A DNA stretch of 64,000 nucleotides from Cryptomeria japonica (Eukaryota > Streptophyta > Pinopsida > Cupressales > Cupressaceae): assembly GCF_030272615.1 (NCBI RefSeq), contig NC_081411.1, forward strand, positions 187,495,449 through 187,559,448, read 5' to 3'. The translations under genes and the position numbers were made by a program. Numbering within the stretch: the stretch's first letter is position 1; every line of letters begins with the position of its first letter. A model generated the notes under the pieces. It had not been told where the DNA came from. It saw nothing but the letters and a program-made list of their open reading frames with translations, and searched no databases. Below, piece after piece: positions 11,591-22,800 of the stretch.

Positions 11591-12476
11591 TGTGAAAAAG
11601 TTAAGTAATGGAACAACTTCCTACACCAACCTTGAGAGGAGAGTAATGCAAAAACTTTTACAGATCGTTACAACAGTTACAAAAACTTAACAAAATAGAC
11701 ATAACAACATGCATACCACAACACAATGATTTACGTGGGGAAAACTCTTTCGGGAGAAAAAACCCACACTCCAAAAGCCGTCAAATATACTATTCAGCAA
11801 TCAATAACAGATTACAATATACTTGCAGAGCAAGCTCTTCACGAGATTACCACTAATCAAAGACTCAAAGGTAACTCAATAGTCATAAGGCTCTTGCATA
11901 CAACATCTATCTCACGCACCTCATATATAGGAGATACAATACAAGAAACTATCAAACGGTATTACAAAACCATAGGCTAAAACCACCTAATAAAGTAAAA
12001 CCAACTTTATCTCCAATCTAGATGCTCTATGACATGTCAAAACACACATTAACACGTGCTCCTCCCTTTTTATGTGTCTGATGCATTTTATATTTCTTAT
12101 TTCAAGGGTCCAAACTTCCGAAGGCCATAACTTGTGAACCACGTGTCTGATTGACGAATCATTTGAAGTGCCAAAAAGCTCAAGAAGTGCTCTATCACCT
12201 CGTAACCCACTATGTCGGTTGTGCCTACTTTTCAAGGCATTTCAAACAATCTAAAGTCCTCAAAGATAAATTTAAACCTTTCATTGCACCTACCAAAAAC
12301 ATAAACTTTAATATCTTCAAAACTAGCTATGATCTTGCAACGAAAAATTACCGCCATGCTTATATAGCCAATTCGAAGCTTTGGAGAAAATTTTGCACCA
12401 TTTCATGCTCAAACAAAAACTTACTATAAATAGTAACCTCATGTAATCGCAAGGTTGAAACACCATTTTTACTACA
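11591..12476 (-). repeat. 5' LTR of copia A
   Basis: 886 bp, TGTGAAAAAG...ACTACA on the plus strand, matching 1-334 plus 7206-7392 over its right half. The minus-strand U5 side has the CCCGAAAGAGTTTTCCCCACG stretch near 11730, resembling the conserved end region of plant copia LTRs. TTAAC at 12477 is the candidate target duplication; its partner lies outside the window. Confidence 0.85.
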
Positions 12477-13252
12477 TTAACTTGTTATAATGACACTTAA
12501 ACACAAGGGTGATTTACAATAATGACAACAACCTACAGGAGAAGACTTGGTGGTATTAACTAGCACAACCCATATTTTGTCTCAATCAAGCCCTACTAAT
12601 TATTTCTTTGATTTTGATAAAGTTGAAAGACACACCAAGCAACCAATGCAACTAATAATGATGCAATTTTATCAATGAGGATTTGTAGGTTGAACAAAAA
12701 TATAATATGTGATAGAATGACCTAGTGCAAGAACTAAGGTTTTGGTTTTTGTTGATATAAAGGTTCACACATTAAAATGCTTGATGCAAAATAATGTTAT
12801 GAGAAGATTATGGGTGACACTAACAAGCACAAATGTTAGTAGCAAGTGTTCTAAATGATGAAGAATTGTCCTAAATGACCTGAGCATGATGTTGTTTATA
12901 CATGTCCTAAACACATAATTTGAAATAGAATTAAATTTTAAATTTGAAAAGTGGGTCAAGTCTACACATGCAACCTTAAACTACACCTGCAACATTGAGC
13001 CATATAGGAGTTATGATATTTTGGAGTTTAGAAATACTTTGAGTTGGGATAAGATTCATTTTTTGAATTACACTTGGGGTTTGTGGAAATGGCAAATCAA
13101 TTCAAATAAGTCACTAGGACAATACTTAGAACACCCGCACAAAATAATATAAAATTAAAAGGGAAGAAATACAATTTATACAATTTTCACCCTTACAAAA
13201 ATATATATTATTAAAATAAGTTACTATTTGTTTTTTTATTAAAATAAGCAGT
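12477..13252. other. Unassigned AT-rich stretch
   Basis: Between two retroelement LTRs. I see no conserved coding motif, no terminal repeats and no RNA gene. Short ORFs here look incidental. Confidence 0.5.
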
Positions 13253-14486
13253 TGTGGCATCCTAAAATTGCACCCCTTTGCAATTTTGACCGCATTGGGT
13301 CCTTACCTTAGCGTTTGTGCCCCTTGGCCTGCTTGGGACCTAATTATGCTCATGCCCCTTCCATATTGCATCATTTTTTGGCATTTCCTATTCATAAGCC
13401 ATTTGATATCCTTGCCCCAAAATAGGGTGTGGCCCCTGGTTCTCAATAGGACCATGGCGAGGCAAAATAGGGCAAGCCCAGGGCGTGGCCCCTGGTTCTC
13501 AATATAACCATGGTGCCTCGCCATGGTCCCCCTCATTTTTGGGGCCCCTTTAACTCATTTTCAAATTTCAAATATGAGCAGGAATTCCCTCTCCACGTCA
13601 ACTCATGTCGGAAAATTAATCAATTTTCTCAATTGGCAAGTATATAAAGAAGATTTCCCCTCTCATTTGAACATCCACAAGAATCAAGAATTATTGAGCA
13701 CACACATGAGATCAAGCATTCAAGCATTCAAAAGAAATTGAGCATTTTTAGTCTTCCTTCAAGCCTTGGAGCAGCAATAAAGTCAAGATTCAAGCATTGA
13801 AGTGGAGATCTACATCTTATTTCATGAAACCCTAATTCTATGTAGAGGCAAGCAAAACTTCACAAAGAGGTATAATCATTCAATTTTCAGTCATAATTCA
13901 ACATCTCCTTCAAAAGGAGAACCTTTCATTACAGTCATTTCAATTGCATCTATTCCAATTTCATAGTTAATTCCAAAACCAAGGTTTGACCTAAAGCAAG
14001 CCCCTATTCCCAACCTATTTCCCTTTCTTTTTGTGTGCAAGAAATAGGTACAGAGTTGTACTCTTCAAAATAAGCTTCATTCACAGAGACAAATCAACCC
14101 TTTTCGACACGCGGAAAGTTCGAGGGACCATGGTGTCGCGTCCTAGTCTCGACTTTTTAAAAGCTCCTTCGAGGGTCAGATCCAACTCAGCTTATGCTAC
14201 TCAATTCTAAGTGCCCAGCTCAATCTCGCATTTGTAGCTCATTGTTTTCTTAGTTTTATCTTCATTTTTCAGCACTTTAACTTAAATCACCATTTCAACT
14301 TACAAAAGAGGGGAAATACATTCACAAAATTAATCCAATCCATTCAGTATTCAATCCTTATCTGATTTGTGACTGAATCTAGTGGATTCCCTTCCCTCTT
14401 TTGAATGTAAAGGTTACAAGCTAAATTGATTTGGTGATTTTTCCCCTCTATGTTTCAAATTGCCAAATCCAATTTTCCCCTTTACA
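13253..14486 (+). repeat. Solo LTR related to the 335-7205 element
   Basis: Starts TGTGGCATCCTAAAATTGCA and ends CAATTTTCCCCTTTACA. Both ends match the reverse complement of the 335-7205 LTR (TGTAGTGTCATAAAATTGCG ... TTTCCACTTTACA), and the shared inner blocks TCTAGTGGATTC and CTTTTGAATG are in the same order. It is strongly diverged between these blocks. A TATATAAAG box lies at 13641-13649. Flanks GCAGT and GCAAA are not a clean duplication, so the insertion is old or its ends are eroded. It sits beside the LINE ORF1 remnant. Confidence 0.75.
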
Positions 14487-14529
14487 GCAAAAAAAAGGGG
14501 TGTTGGCCCTTTATACAATAGCCCATAGG

Positions 14530-16031
14530 CGGCAAAATGAAAGACAATGAAACAAGGGTGCTAACCCAAAACAAACCCAAGTCGGACATGCCTTTAACAA
14601 CAAATCAAAAGACCATTGTTGAAGGCCTAGCAAACCAACAACAACCCAACTCAGGAGTGGAGGGAAATACCCAAAACTTGACAACAAGGAGTTTGGGGGA
14701 GAGGAGAGGGGGAAGAAGAATCACCTTTCTGCCTATAACAAACAATAGTCTAAGCAATATTATTATTAGGGACATCATAGGAGGGATCAAGCAAGGAGTT
14801 TCCCACAAGGTTTCTGTCTACAACTGGAGTAGACTGTTGCTGCAAAACAACATCAGGAACAGACACACCAGGAGAAAAATGTTGTTGCAGAACAAGAGCA
14901 ATGTGGGTAGGAGCCTCAAGCCTAAAAGAGGCCACTCCAACAATAACCAAAGAATTAACAGGGGCCTCAGTAATAAGAGGCACAAACTCATCCCGGGAGG
15001 AGACATTATCCGTCAGTAAAGCGTCAGCAGGATCAACAAAATCAGAGGCATTGATTGTCAAATGATTAGTAGTAGACCTTTCCATCAAGTAGCAACTCCT
15101 TTATGGCGAGAAAGAGAACAATCCAAAACTAAATGTCTCATTGATAAACATCTCTGACAGCAAAAGAGGAGGCCCTCATAATCCAACGATTGAGTCCATG
15201 GCCTATCCCCAACCATAAGCACCACATTTCGAAGGAGAGACATAAAGATGTCAATGTCGACTAAAATGCAGCAAAGGTAGAATGACCCATGGAGGACTGG
15301 GCATTATCAACCTTCAAGAATCGGCCAATAGAGTTACCAATGGCCTCATAACAAGAATGCTCCCAAAAATGAAAGGGGAGATTGGGAAGGTGAACTCATA
15401 CTAGATGCGCATTGAGTGGTTCAATAAGAGGGTTGAAAGAGGTTGTCCAGGGTTTGATTGAGAGAGAGTTAACTCCCCAAGCCCACAACTTGCCCAGCAC
15501 CAAATCACGATCATCAGAAGAAGCAAAGGAAGCAATGAAAAAACTTTCAGCACAAGGGTAGAGCTCAATGCTACCAACAACCAAAGGCGTCCAAGAATCA
15601 CTCACCCAACAATGGAGATTAAGGAGAGAAGGCCATAACCCAATAAATCTACACACCAGTCCACAGTATTCGTAAAAACCAACATTTTCTACCACAAACC
15701 ATCATAGGGGAGGTCTTGGCACAAGGAAGAGGACAAAACTTCCCCTTGGTAGGATGAGCAGCATATTTGGCCACGCAAGCAAAACTTCTTCTACCAACAA
15801 TACAAGGTCTGGGGAGGAGACATTTGCACTCATATCAGGGCCACCATCCACAACAAGGAACACCACCACCACCACTAGGCAAAGCAGCCACAACGCCAAC
15901 ATCAAGTGGAGGGCAACACAAGCATCTACCCCCACAACAGACAAAGGCGCAAAGGGGACAAAGCCCACCAACTTAGCAAAGGAGGGCACAACATGCACAA
16001 ACGCAACAGAGGAGGAGAGCGCAATGGGCAA
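14530..16031 (-). pseudogene. LINE (L1-type) ORF1 remnant with DUF4283 and zinc knuckle
   Basis: On the minus strand, 15695-15396 encodes a DUF4283-like block (LVLGKLWAWG, LSIKPWTTSFNPL), followed after one TAG by VHLPNLPFHFWE, which continues the family pattern WVRLPNLPFHFW with a Trp-to-stop change. A frameshift near 15270 restores ILVDIDIFM..., and a zinc knuckle C-x2-C-x4-H-x4-C is encoded near 15120-15160 (CQRCLSMRHLVLDC). The C-terminal tail runs on to about 14750. In plant LINEs this ORF1 protein binds element RNA. The endonuclease and RT expected further left are missing; a solo LTR starts there instead. The 5' hydrophobic frame to 16031 is only loosely supported. Confidence 0.75.
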
Positions 16032-16070
16032 ATGGTTTAAACTCTACTAGGTGGGAAGGGCAAACAGAAG

Positions 16071-17016
16071 GGCAAACGAAAACACAATCATTGTTTGAGT
16101 TTTTTTAAAACTTACTATTTGTTGATTCAATTATCTTTTTATATAATTATACACCCCTTCGACTCTTACTTGATTTTAATATAAGTTCATGATAACACAT
16201 ATAGTATGGATAAATATATTTCAATATTCATATCTCAAATTAAATTTTAAATTGTTTCATAATTTATCAATAACTGGAAAATGTTGAAGTGATTACTTAT
16301 ACTATAATAAATTACCATTAATGGAACATTTGTTATAGAACATAAAATTGTGACTCTTAATCTTTCATTACTAACTATTAATATAAAATGTAATATTTTA
16401 CAAAACAATAGAACCAAAATTTTTTAAAAAAAATAAAAAATTATAAAGTTAATAACACAATGCTTCATAAGAATTTTGAATTTTTTAATATCTTAGTCTA
16501 TAATTCATATTCTTTTGGATGACACCATAAAACTTTTTTCATCTTTGAATCACTAAATGTGATTCGAAATATTGATGATAAAAAATCTTTACACAATCTA
16601 ATCCAGAAATATCAAGTAAAATTATAACATAAATTTGAAAATCTGATTGCATTAACTATTTTATTTTCTACAGTTATTTTCTTAACCATTTCTATTTCTT
16701 AATCCCAAAAAAAAGTGCAGAAACAGATGTTTTCTAAAGGTTAAGCTAGGTGTCCAAAGAAACATTGCACCGACTCTTTGACGGGTTAGTTAAAAACGCT
16801 CAGGGTAGGTGTCCAAACAAAGGTCTAGTGCGCTTTATGGCAGCCTAACAGGTGTCAAAAAACGTTCTAGAAACTTTGACATAAAAATATGAATAATTAG
16901 ATAAGTCAAATCACTGGTAGATTTTGCTCTAGCTCAGCAATGGTCATTCTAAGTAATAATGGCATGGCAAAAGAATAAGAAGTTACCTAAACGGTGCCGT
17001 CGGAGATTAGTTATTA
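16071..17016. other. AT-rich intergenic or intronic sequence
   Basis: No coding signal seen. If the symplekin-like block is a first exon, this is the start of its first intron; if it is a retrocopy, it is downstream sequence. I found no poly(A)-like tract immediately after the stop. Confidence 0.5.
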
Positions 17017-18303
17017 TCAACGTATACAAGGCAGATTTTGCATGTTAGATATGACCACGTCAGCAAGCAAACCCGGATCCATCTTCCGCACCAATCTCTC
17101 TATTGACTCCCCGCTTTTATGTCCTTGTGCCAGCAGGGCAGCTATCCCGCCAATCGCTTGCTGAACTGGACAACAAATTTCTCTGTCCACCTGTAACAAC
17201 GCTACTCCATCACCCTCGTAAGAACTCTTTGTCCTGTCCACGTGTGCTGATATTCCATCGGACGAACCCTTAATCTGGTCCACGTTAGAAGACAATTCGT
17301 CCAGCTGGCATCCGGGCTGCTGCTGGACCTTTAAATTCTGCAGACCTGGCAGCACTCCATCCACGCCATCACTGTCAATGCCACGTAGATCCCTAGGACG
17401 ATTTGCCCGCTCCGCTTTCAGTTTTTTAAGCGCGCGGTCAGCTCTGCGAAGCGCTTGAGTCGCAGCTTCCCCGGCATTTAATGCGTGCAGAAACTCTAGC
17501 AGGCGGTCACGCCAGGGCAGTGCCCCCCAGTGAGCGCACCTCAAAAGCTCAAGCAACGCAGTCTTTAGCGCGTGCCGAACGCTAGCCATGTGACCGTAGC
17601 GTGCAGGGTCTAACCCCAGCAAAGCCGTCAAAATACGACAGCAAAACCCTGGCCTTTCCGCTGCGATCTCTGCAACACAGTTGATGAGGACGATTATCAG
17701 AGAAGAAGGTGAAGAAGGCACATCAAATTGCTCCAGCATAAGCCCTAGGTTCTTGCCGCCCTCTTCCATGTGACCTCCCGCTGGCCCTAAAACGCTCAAA
17801 TTATTGCCGGAATCCTGCGTGAAATCTAGAACTACTATTTCGACGAACTTCATCGCTGCGAGTTTAACTCCGCCTGAAATACCCTGCCAGAAGGCGAAGC
17901 CGTAAACTGCGTCCTTGAATTTCACCATCCAAGGCCATAAATTCTTCAGCCATTTGTCCGCTTCAACATTTTTTAAGTCTAAAGCCCTCCGAAACAGAAC
18001 TGTTCCGCTACTGATGCACTGACGAACAACAGTCGGCGCCTCATCGTTTAATAACGGCAATAAAGCAGGAAAAATCTGAGACAAAGTTTCCAAGTCTTTT
18101 GATCCGATTTGCTGTATCATTACCGCAAGGTATTTTCTCACCGGGATGAACGGCGCCGTCTGCAGATCCGTCAAGTTGGACAGAAACTGGTTTAGCAGTG
18201 CCGGATCGCTGTCATTTTGCAGGAAAATGTCCTTCAAACGCTTAAGGGATTCGATCCTGTGACCGCAATCAGCGTGATTTTTGGCATCCTCGAGAAGCTC
18301 CAT
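17017..18303 (-). CDS. Symplekin/Pta1-like protein, N-terminal HEAT-like region (428 codons)
   Basis: The ORF opens with ATG at 18303 in a typical plant context, preceded by a TTAGGGTTT box. The protein begins MELLEDAKNHADCGHRI and is helical throughout. Residues roughly 30-330 resemble the symplekin/Pta1 N-terminal domain: alternating helices, PTVVRQCISSGTVLFRRAL, WLKNLWPWMVKFKDAVYGFA and VKLAAMKFVEIVVLDFTQD follow the family pattern. Symplekin is a scaffold of the mRNA 3'-end cleavage and polyadenylation complex in the nucleus, and the N-terminal domain contacts the Ssu72 phosphatase (family knowledge). Whole plant symplekins are over 1,000 residues, so this is at most the N-terminal third. 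It ends ADVVISNMQNLPCIR-stop; CTT|GTATAC just before the stop could be a splice donor. It is either a very long first exon or a truncated intron-less copy. The frame is intact and more GC-rich than its surroundings. Confidence 0.8.
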   Translation of the reverse strand: MELLEDAKNHADCGHRIESLKRLKDIFLQNDSDPALLNQFLSNLTDLQTAPFIPVRKYLAVMIQQIGSKDLETLSQIFPALLPLLNDEAPTVVRQCISSGTVLFRRALDLKNVEADKWLKNLWPWMVKFKDAVYGFAFWQGISGGVKLAAMKFVEIVVLDFTQDSGNNLSVLGPAGGHMEEGGKNLGLMLEQFDVPSSPSSLIIVLINCVAEIAAERPGFCCRILTALLGLDPARYGHMASVRHALKTALLELLRCAHWGALPWRDRLLEFLHALNAGEAATQALRRADRALKKLKAERANRPRDLRGIDSDGVDGVLPGLQNLKVQQQPGCQLDELSSNVDQIKGSSDGISAHVDRTKSSYEGDGVALLQVDREICCPVQQAIGGIAALLAQGHKSGESIERLVRKMDPGLLADVVISNMQNLPCIR

Positions 18304-18304
18304 A

Positions 18305-18313
18305 AAACCCTAA
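18305..18313 (-). promoter_or_regulatory. Telo-box (AAACCCTAA) at the start codon
   Basis: Read on the plus strand AAACCCTAA lies one base from the ATG of the symplekin-like ORF. Telo-boxes are known near the start of many plant housekeeping genes, which supports a genuine gene 5' end here. Confidence 0.6.
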
Positions 18314-19134
18314 ATCAATTTTTCCTAGCTCTAGCGTTGTATGCATGTCTTTTGTGGGTATTGAATTAGGAGCATAATGATCTAATACAGATTATATTAA
18401 CGTAAATTCGAAAAAAAAATTACCGTTGCCCTCTGTATGTAAGAATTTATTTCGTTCATGTAATTAAATTTGATGGCTGTATAGCCGTATTTATTATTAT
18501 TTTAAAATGCTGTCATTTTATTCATATTAAGCCGCATTCATTGTCGTAGACATGACGTGTTCAGTTATGATTTCTGTTTTTAAAACTAAGTTGCGTGTGC
18601 GGTTCAATTTGATCAAAGTTAAAAAATAAAAGTAAATTGTTAAAAAAAATTGAAAGATTAAAGTTATATATGTATTATAAGGAAAATATATATATTTAAA
18701 GAAATCATTTTAATGAGATTATATAGTAAGATTTGAGAGTTATTTTATTCAATTATTGGGTTGAGGAAAAAAAGTTTTATGTTTATTTAATCTATTTATC
18801 ATTTTATTATGCTAATAATCTTTTTCCTAAAATTTAATTCAAAAATAGAAATGATGCTAGTGAAAGCAACTTGAAATGGTCTCAAGAACTAGTGAAAATT
18901 AGTAAAAATAGAGAAACTTGAATTATTTTCTAGCTACATAAATGAAAAGTATTGATAATAGAGATGTTTGTATAATACATTATTGTTTGATACACTTGGA
19001 GAGTCATACAATTAGAGTCAAGGATAGAGTTTCATGTAGACGAATATGCATGCATAAGAAATAGACATTTAAGAGAAAAGAAATAGAAATAACTAGAATT
19101 GAACTAAAATTTGAAAATTTAATAAGGTATCAAA
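18314..19134. other. AT-rich upstream region of the symplekin-like ORF
   Basis: Presumed promoter and intergenic DNA. No further ORF with a family signature, and no clear terminal repeats. Confidence 0.45.
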
Positions 19135-20010
19135 TTGATAAAAGGTATGAAACAAAAAATGGCAAAAAAATTCTCATTAAAAATTGGGTGTAGATTAATT
19201 ATCTTCCTTCACTTAAACATACAATTAACCAAAAGAAAGAAAATATTTTTGGTGGTTGGTCAAGGACTTGTCTTAGTCAAACTCTACATTAGTCTCTCAA
19301 CATTGATGATGTTTTGCATATTCCAAGACTTTTGAGACATGTACTTTCTATATCCAAGTTAAATGATTTTGGATTACATGTGACATTTGGCAAGTATAGT
19401 TGTAGGTTGGTAAGAGAGAACTTGGTGATTGCTAGACGATTTCAAGTTGAGACCTTATTTAAGTTGAATGCCTCCACCTTTTGTAATTCTATTAATGTAA
19501 CTAGAACTAAAAATGCATGTATGTTGTTGCACCAATGCTTGGATCATATATATGAGAAAGGTCTTAAGACCATTATTAATAAGAAGTTGTTTGATGGTTT
19601 TTCTTATTATTCTATTGGTGAAATTTATTTTCATGAGAATTGTGTATTTGAAAAAAGATCTCCTTTTCTCATTGGAGGAAATAGAGGTGAGAGATTATTA
19701 TAAATCATTAATTTTGATCCAATGTGTTTAGTCAAATAGATGTTTATTTTATGTGTAAATCTCAATATTTTGTTAAATTTGTTGACAATGTTTCTAAATA
19801 CTTTTGGATTTACTTTATGCCTTCTAAATTTGAAATTTTTACTAATTTTAAATAATTTAAATTTTTATTTAATAATCAAATAGATTATGAGGTAGGGGTG
19901 TTATGATTTGACAACGTTGGGAAATATTATTTTATAGGATTTAATAAATTTTGTAAGCATGTAAGAATTTTTCAAAATAAGACTACACTTTTACCTTTAT
20001 TGAAATAGAA
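19135..20010 (+). pseudogene. Copia pol fragment: protease end, pre-integrase zinc region, integrase core
   Basis: 19314-19703 encodes HIPRLLRHVLSISKLND, the block that follows the protease in copia, and then the pre-integrase domain with its zinc ligands (HQCLDHIYEKGL ... ENCVFEK). Beyond the stop at 19703, shifted frames show an FVDNVSKYFWIYFMPSKFE-like piece (integrase first strand) and a FDNVGKYYFIGFNKFCK-like piece, corresponding to the copia LRSDNGGE region with the first Asp kept. The fragment is AT-enriched and frameshifted. Neither gag, RT nor LTRs remain next to it, so it is an isolated old relic. Confidence 0.7.
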
Positions 20011-20399
20011 AAATTATCTTTATAGTGTATTTGTTAATATTTCTATAACCTACTCACATTTCCCACGTGTCACCTTTCTTGTGCACCATTGCCACCAAAG
20101 TACAGCAAGCACTCTAAATATGCTTAATAATACTTGTTGGCTCTAGCATCTCTTACACCATCTTCATGATCTCACTTTTCTATACATAAAGGTACTTTTA
20201 GTTGCTATTGTTAAGTTTAGGCTCCTTGCTACTAGTTTAATGATATAATCATGATTTATTTTAGGAGATAATTTGTTTGTCATATATCTCTAATATCTAT
20301 TAAGCAACTATCTATAACTACATGCAAATCAATCTAAGTAGAAAAAATTGACTAGTAGATTGCTAATGAAAATAATTAGGTGACATCCATCGGCTCCTT
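20011..20399. other. Unassigned sequence
   Basis: Nothing recognisable; lies between the copia and gypsy relics. Confidence 0.4.
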
Positions 20400-20960
20400 T
20401 GTTAACAATCTTTCGCATTTAATAAGAGCTCATGATATGAAGAGACTTTGCATGCAACCTTCTCAATTCGACTATCTTTCCTTTTGAGTAAAAACACATG
20501 AATAGCTCTTGAGATTTCTTCTCAATTGTCCCTAATGTATTAAGCCAGTATACTCCCAACATAAGATATTTTAGACTCGTATAGCTAGAAATCATTGGGA
20601 AATCAAGTTGATATCCTCCCATGGATAATTTAATGTTGTGAAATGTCCTCAAATAGTTGATAGTACCTCTATCTATAATTGGGATCTAAAATTTTAGAGC
20701 TAGAAATAAAATAATATAGAGATAATTGTATCTAACTTCTTCTTGATGAAGTTGTGGATGCTTCTTGATTCTATCAATATTGTTACTCTCTCTTTCTCCA
20801 ACAAAACTATTATCTTAAGAGTTGGTAGGGTGCTAATCCTAAAAAGAACATGGCATGAAATGGTTGTTAGGTATCACCAAATCCCTCATGTATCTCATTG
20901 TCACACTCTAATATTGCTTCTATCTTCTCTCCTTCCTCATTTTAAAACTTGATTTATTTT
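20400..20960 (-). pseudogene. Ty3/gypsy protease region, broken
   Basis: On the minus strand, shifted frames give FHAMFFLGLAPYQLLR, then a VTILIES-R-S-IHNFIKKKL stretch corresponding to the family VLIDSGSTHNFI protease active site (Asp lost), and then LSMGGYQLDFPMISSY and LMLGVYWLNTLGTI, matching the gypsy pattern DLILGVDWL..LG. Gypsy proteases cut the gag-pol polyprotein. This piece continues, across the inserted TIR element at 20979-21974, from the gag relic at 21980-22800. Confidence 0.62.
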
Positions 20961-20978
20961 CAATACATTTATGTCCTT

Positions 20979-21974
20979 GGGTGAACTCATAATACTGGTT
21001 CCCACTTTTTGATCAACTTTGACACTTAGATGAATATTTTGGAAAAAACCTTCAGTTTCTGACACCTATAACTTTTAAACCGTTAAGAATTTGAAGATGA
21101 TATAAACTAGTGATTTTTAGCATCTTGTTTGTAGATTCTAAATATATTTTTTTCAAATTTGTTTGAATAAAATTTTATTGATTTTTCCATCTCCCTCAAA
21201 AAGTAGTTGTTTACAGCAAACAACATTTTTTAAGAGTGATGTGTATCCCAAAATGCATAATTTTTTTTCTATAAATGATAAAAACTTAATTCTTTTGAAT
21301 TTTGGTTTGTAACATCAATACCCAGGGCATGCACTTGGTTTGATAGTGATATGTTGAAATTTTTTTATTTTATTAAGTTTTGAAGTTTGACTAATTATAA
21401 TTTGGATATAGGTGTACGTTTGAACACATAACTTGTTCTATATATATCAAAATTCAATTTTCTTTTTTTTGTTAGAAAGAAAACACCAATACCTAGTGCA
21501 TAGATATTTTTTAGATTTTTTTTGAATTATTTTACTATTTTTTCCAATGCATTGAACAAAGAAGTTCATGTTCGGTGGAAAACCTATATTCATAAGATAT
21601 AAAATAAAAATATATTAATGAAATTAAATATATTAAAAGTTATACTATTTGGAAAGCTTATAATAAGGACTAAATACTTAAAAAAAAAAAAACTTTTAAA
21701 TGAATTAATTTGACCCCCTAAAAGCTAATGTAAAATTGGTTTTTTATCAGCATTTGATATATGCAAAGGAGACTCCATTGCAAGTATGATTTAGAAGTAG
21801 AGAGGTTCTATCCAAGAAATTTTGTTCTAAGAGCCTTTGATTTAACTCTCTTTAATTAATTACTTCAAATGGGACCTCTTAAAGCTTAAATTATTTTATT
21901 TAAAAAAAAAATGTATGATTTCAGCAAAAATCAGGACGTACCAAAAAGTGGGAACCAACTTTGTGAGTTCACCC
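20979..21974. mobile_element. Non-autonomous TIR element, about 996 bp
   Basis: Both ends carry a long inverted repeat: left GGGTGAACTCATAATACTGG followed by TTCCCACTTTTTG, right (reverse complement) GGGTGAACTCACAAAGTTGG followed by TTCCCACTTTTTGG. It is flanked by CCTT on both sides, which may be a 4-bp duplication. The interior is very AT-rich and non-coding. A second, inverted copy lies at about 62030-62726. It splits a gypsy relic between gag and protease, independent evidence that it is an insertion. I cannot assign it to a named superfamily. Confidence 0.75.
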
Positions 21975-21979
21975 CCTTT

Positions 21980-22800
21980 ATTCTATCTTCTCATAGTTGA
22001 AACATAAATAGTTTTGTCTCTTCTCTTTAATTTTTTGTGGAATCAATTTGGTAGATTGAGGAAATGACTACGTAGGAGTGTTCTATATCTCTTATGTAAA
22101 TACAAACCCTAGCATTTTGTTGGCCATTTTTATAAAATTGTCTACCTCGCAATTATCATTATTTGGGGCAGAGAAGTTGGAATGAACACATGCACCTCAC
22201 ATTTTGTGTGGTTCTCTAAACAACCCAAACATAATTCCTTCAAAATTTCCTCTATAACATGCCCACTCTTAAATACAAAGTTTGGAATTCTTGAGTAAAC
22301 TTGATTGTACTATTTGTCTTAATTTGACAATCTACATGAAGTAGAGCTATCTATATGATTATTTCCATAATGTATATTGACTCTCTTACGGTAGACCATA
22401 TGGCAACAGAATACTTCGTATTTTTCTCTTCATATGGCCATTGAACAAAATGAATAGGTTTGATTCCAAGTATAAAGATACCATTGGAAACTCTATTGAC
22501 ATGAAATATGATGAATATCAAGGAACTACTTCATTTGGAAAATCCAGCTAGTTGAATCCTTATCATCTAACTTTCACATATCCATCTTTGACATAAAATG
22601 CCTAGCCACAAAATAGTTTGTGTGGTGATTCATCTTTAGATATTAATCAATCCCAGATATATCAAGCCCCTTAGAAGAAACACATTTTTCTCAAATCTTA
22701 TGATGTTAATACACCCACTTAAATTCCAAATTCTCATGAGAATAGAATATTTTCACTAATGAGCTAGGACATCTTCACTCCTTGTAGACCCCTTCATCTC
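21980..22800 (-). pseudogene. Ty3/gypsy gag region, broken
   Basis: On the minus strand, pieces in different frames follow the gypsy retrotransposon gag pattern: STSWIFQMKQFLDIHHI (family F..W...Q.EQFFDIH), VSLYLES, ILKELCLGCLENHTKCEVHVFIPTSL (family L..F..GL...I..EV....P.S). Numerous stops and frameshifts. This gag builds the particle shell in intact elements. No LTR could be paired with it. Confidence 0.6.

Larger units (their letters stand above)
1..12476 (-). mobile_element. Ty1/copia LTR retrotransposon A, 3' end outside the window
   Basis: Read on the minus strand the order is 5' LTR (11591-12476), primer-binding site (11577-11588), gag-protease-integrase-RT-RNase H (11439 down to 7447), polypurine tract (about 7393-7403) and 3' LTR. 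The domain order, with integrase before reverse transcriptase, marks it as copia. The 3' LTR is split by a younger element at 335-7205 and runs off the left edge of the window. The coding span from the gag ATG to the final stop is 3,993 bp, exactly 1,331 codons, so there is no net frameshift, but many in-frame stops make it a dead copy. Confidence 0.9.

Noticed and set aside
14605..15019. Overlapping plus and minus ORFs
   Set aside because: Only the minus frame 14750-15088 continues the LINE ORF1; the plus ORF (14537-15019) is its shadow.
15702..16050. ORFs on both strands, one with a run of Val and Leu
   Set aside because: Threonine/valine-rich shadows of the LINE ORF1 leader; neither has family support except the loose LINE context.
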